24,906 bases of DNA from an uncultured Eubacterium sp. (lineage in GTDB: Bacteria > Bacillota > Clostridia > Peptostreptococcales > Anaerovoracaceae). The translations under genes were made by a program, and so were the position numbers. Location of the stretch: positions 1 to 24,906 of the forward strand of contig UQNP01000010.1 of NCBI GenBank assembly GCA_900542385.1. Direction: 5' to 3'. This document shows, one piece after another, positions 24,890 to 24,906 of the stretch (the stretch's first letter is position 1; every line of letters starts with the position of its first letter). Below the pieces are notes generated by a model. It was not told the origin of the DNA and searched no databases. It saw only the letters and a list, made by a program, of their open reading frames with translations.

Positions 24890-24906
24890 TTTAAATACAC
24901 CTCTCT

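Noticed and set aside
1..24906. CRISPR arrays, insertion sequences, prophage genes, tRNA or rRNA
   Set aside because: No regularly spaced repeats, transposase or integrase motifs, clover-leaf sequences or rRNA signatures were noticed on either strand.

Overview
This 24.9 kb window is ordinary chromosomal DNA in which every recognisable gene lies on the minus strand, so the genes read right to left. The content points to an anaerobic, low-to-mid GC Gram-positive bacterium of class Clostridia. It carries [FeFe]-hydrogenase maturases (HydG, HydF), 3-hydroxybutyryl-CoA dehydrogenase of butyrate metabolism, a KtrAB/TrkAH potassium system, XpaC/TelA, DUF1385 (YqhQ type), UPF0371/DUF1846, and strong AGGAGG-type ribosome binding sites. 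A finer placement (for example Anaerovoracaceae-like) would be a guess. No transposase, prophage, CRISPR array, tRNA or rRNA was seen.

Layout in transcription order, right to left. A DUF1846 gene at the right edge is followed by an AEC-family permease, a small XRE regulator preceded by an inverted repeat, and a Wzx/MATE-type polysaccharide flippase. Next come hbd with its own promoter and terminator, then rho - DUF1385 - prmC as one operon. After these lie hydG - hydF with an unusual leader (a stable hairpin with a U-run overlapping a 22-codon ORF), a secreted beta-helix-like lipoprotein, and rpmE as a single-gene unit. Then come xpaC - telA - AIM24-like, trkH - trkA, and finally prfA - tsaC - rpiB - upp - (38-codon micro-ORF) - tyrS, which ends at a strong terminator at 232-274. 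The leftmost 231 bp is a structured intergenic region, probably the upstream region of the next minus-strand gene.

The housekeeping genes fit a conserved Firmicutes neighbourhood (rho, rpmE, DUF1385, prmC, prfA, tsaC, rpiB, upp). Here it appears split: about 10.6 kb carrying hydGF, the lipoprotein gene, rpmE, xpaC-telA-AIM24 and trkHA sits between prmC and prfA, with strand and general order kept. Functionally the window covers translation termination (PrfA and the PrmC enzyme that methylates it), tRNA charging and t6A synthesis, transcription termination (Rho), uracil salvage, hydrogenase cofactor assembly, K+ uptake and envelope functions.

I did not find a clear new multi-gene system. The best leads are the hydG leader, the micro-ORF joining upp to tyrS, and the structured or repetitive intergenic regions at 1-231, 2441-2501 and 7228-7413. 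All functional calls come from reading motifs by eye; no database search was run.
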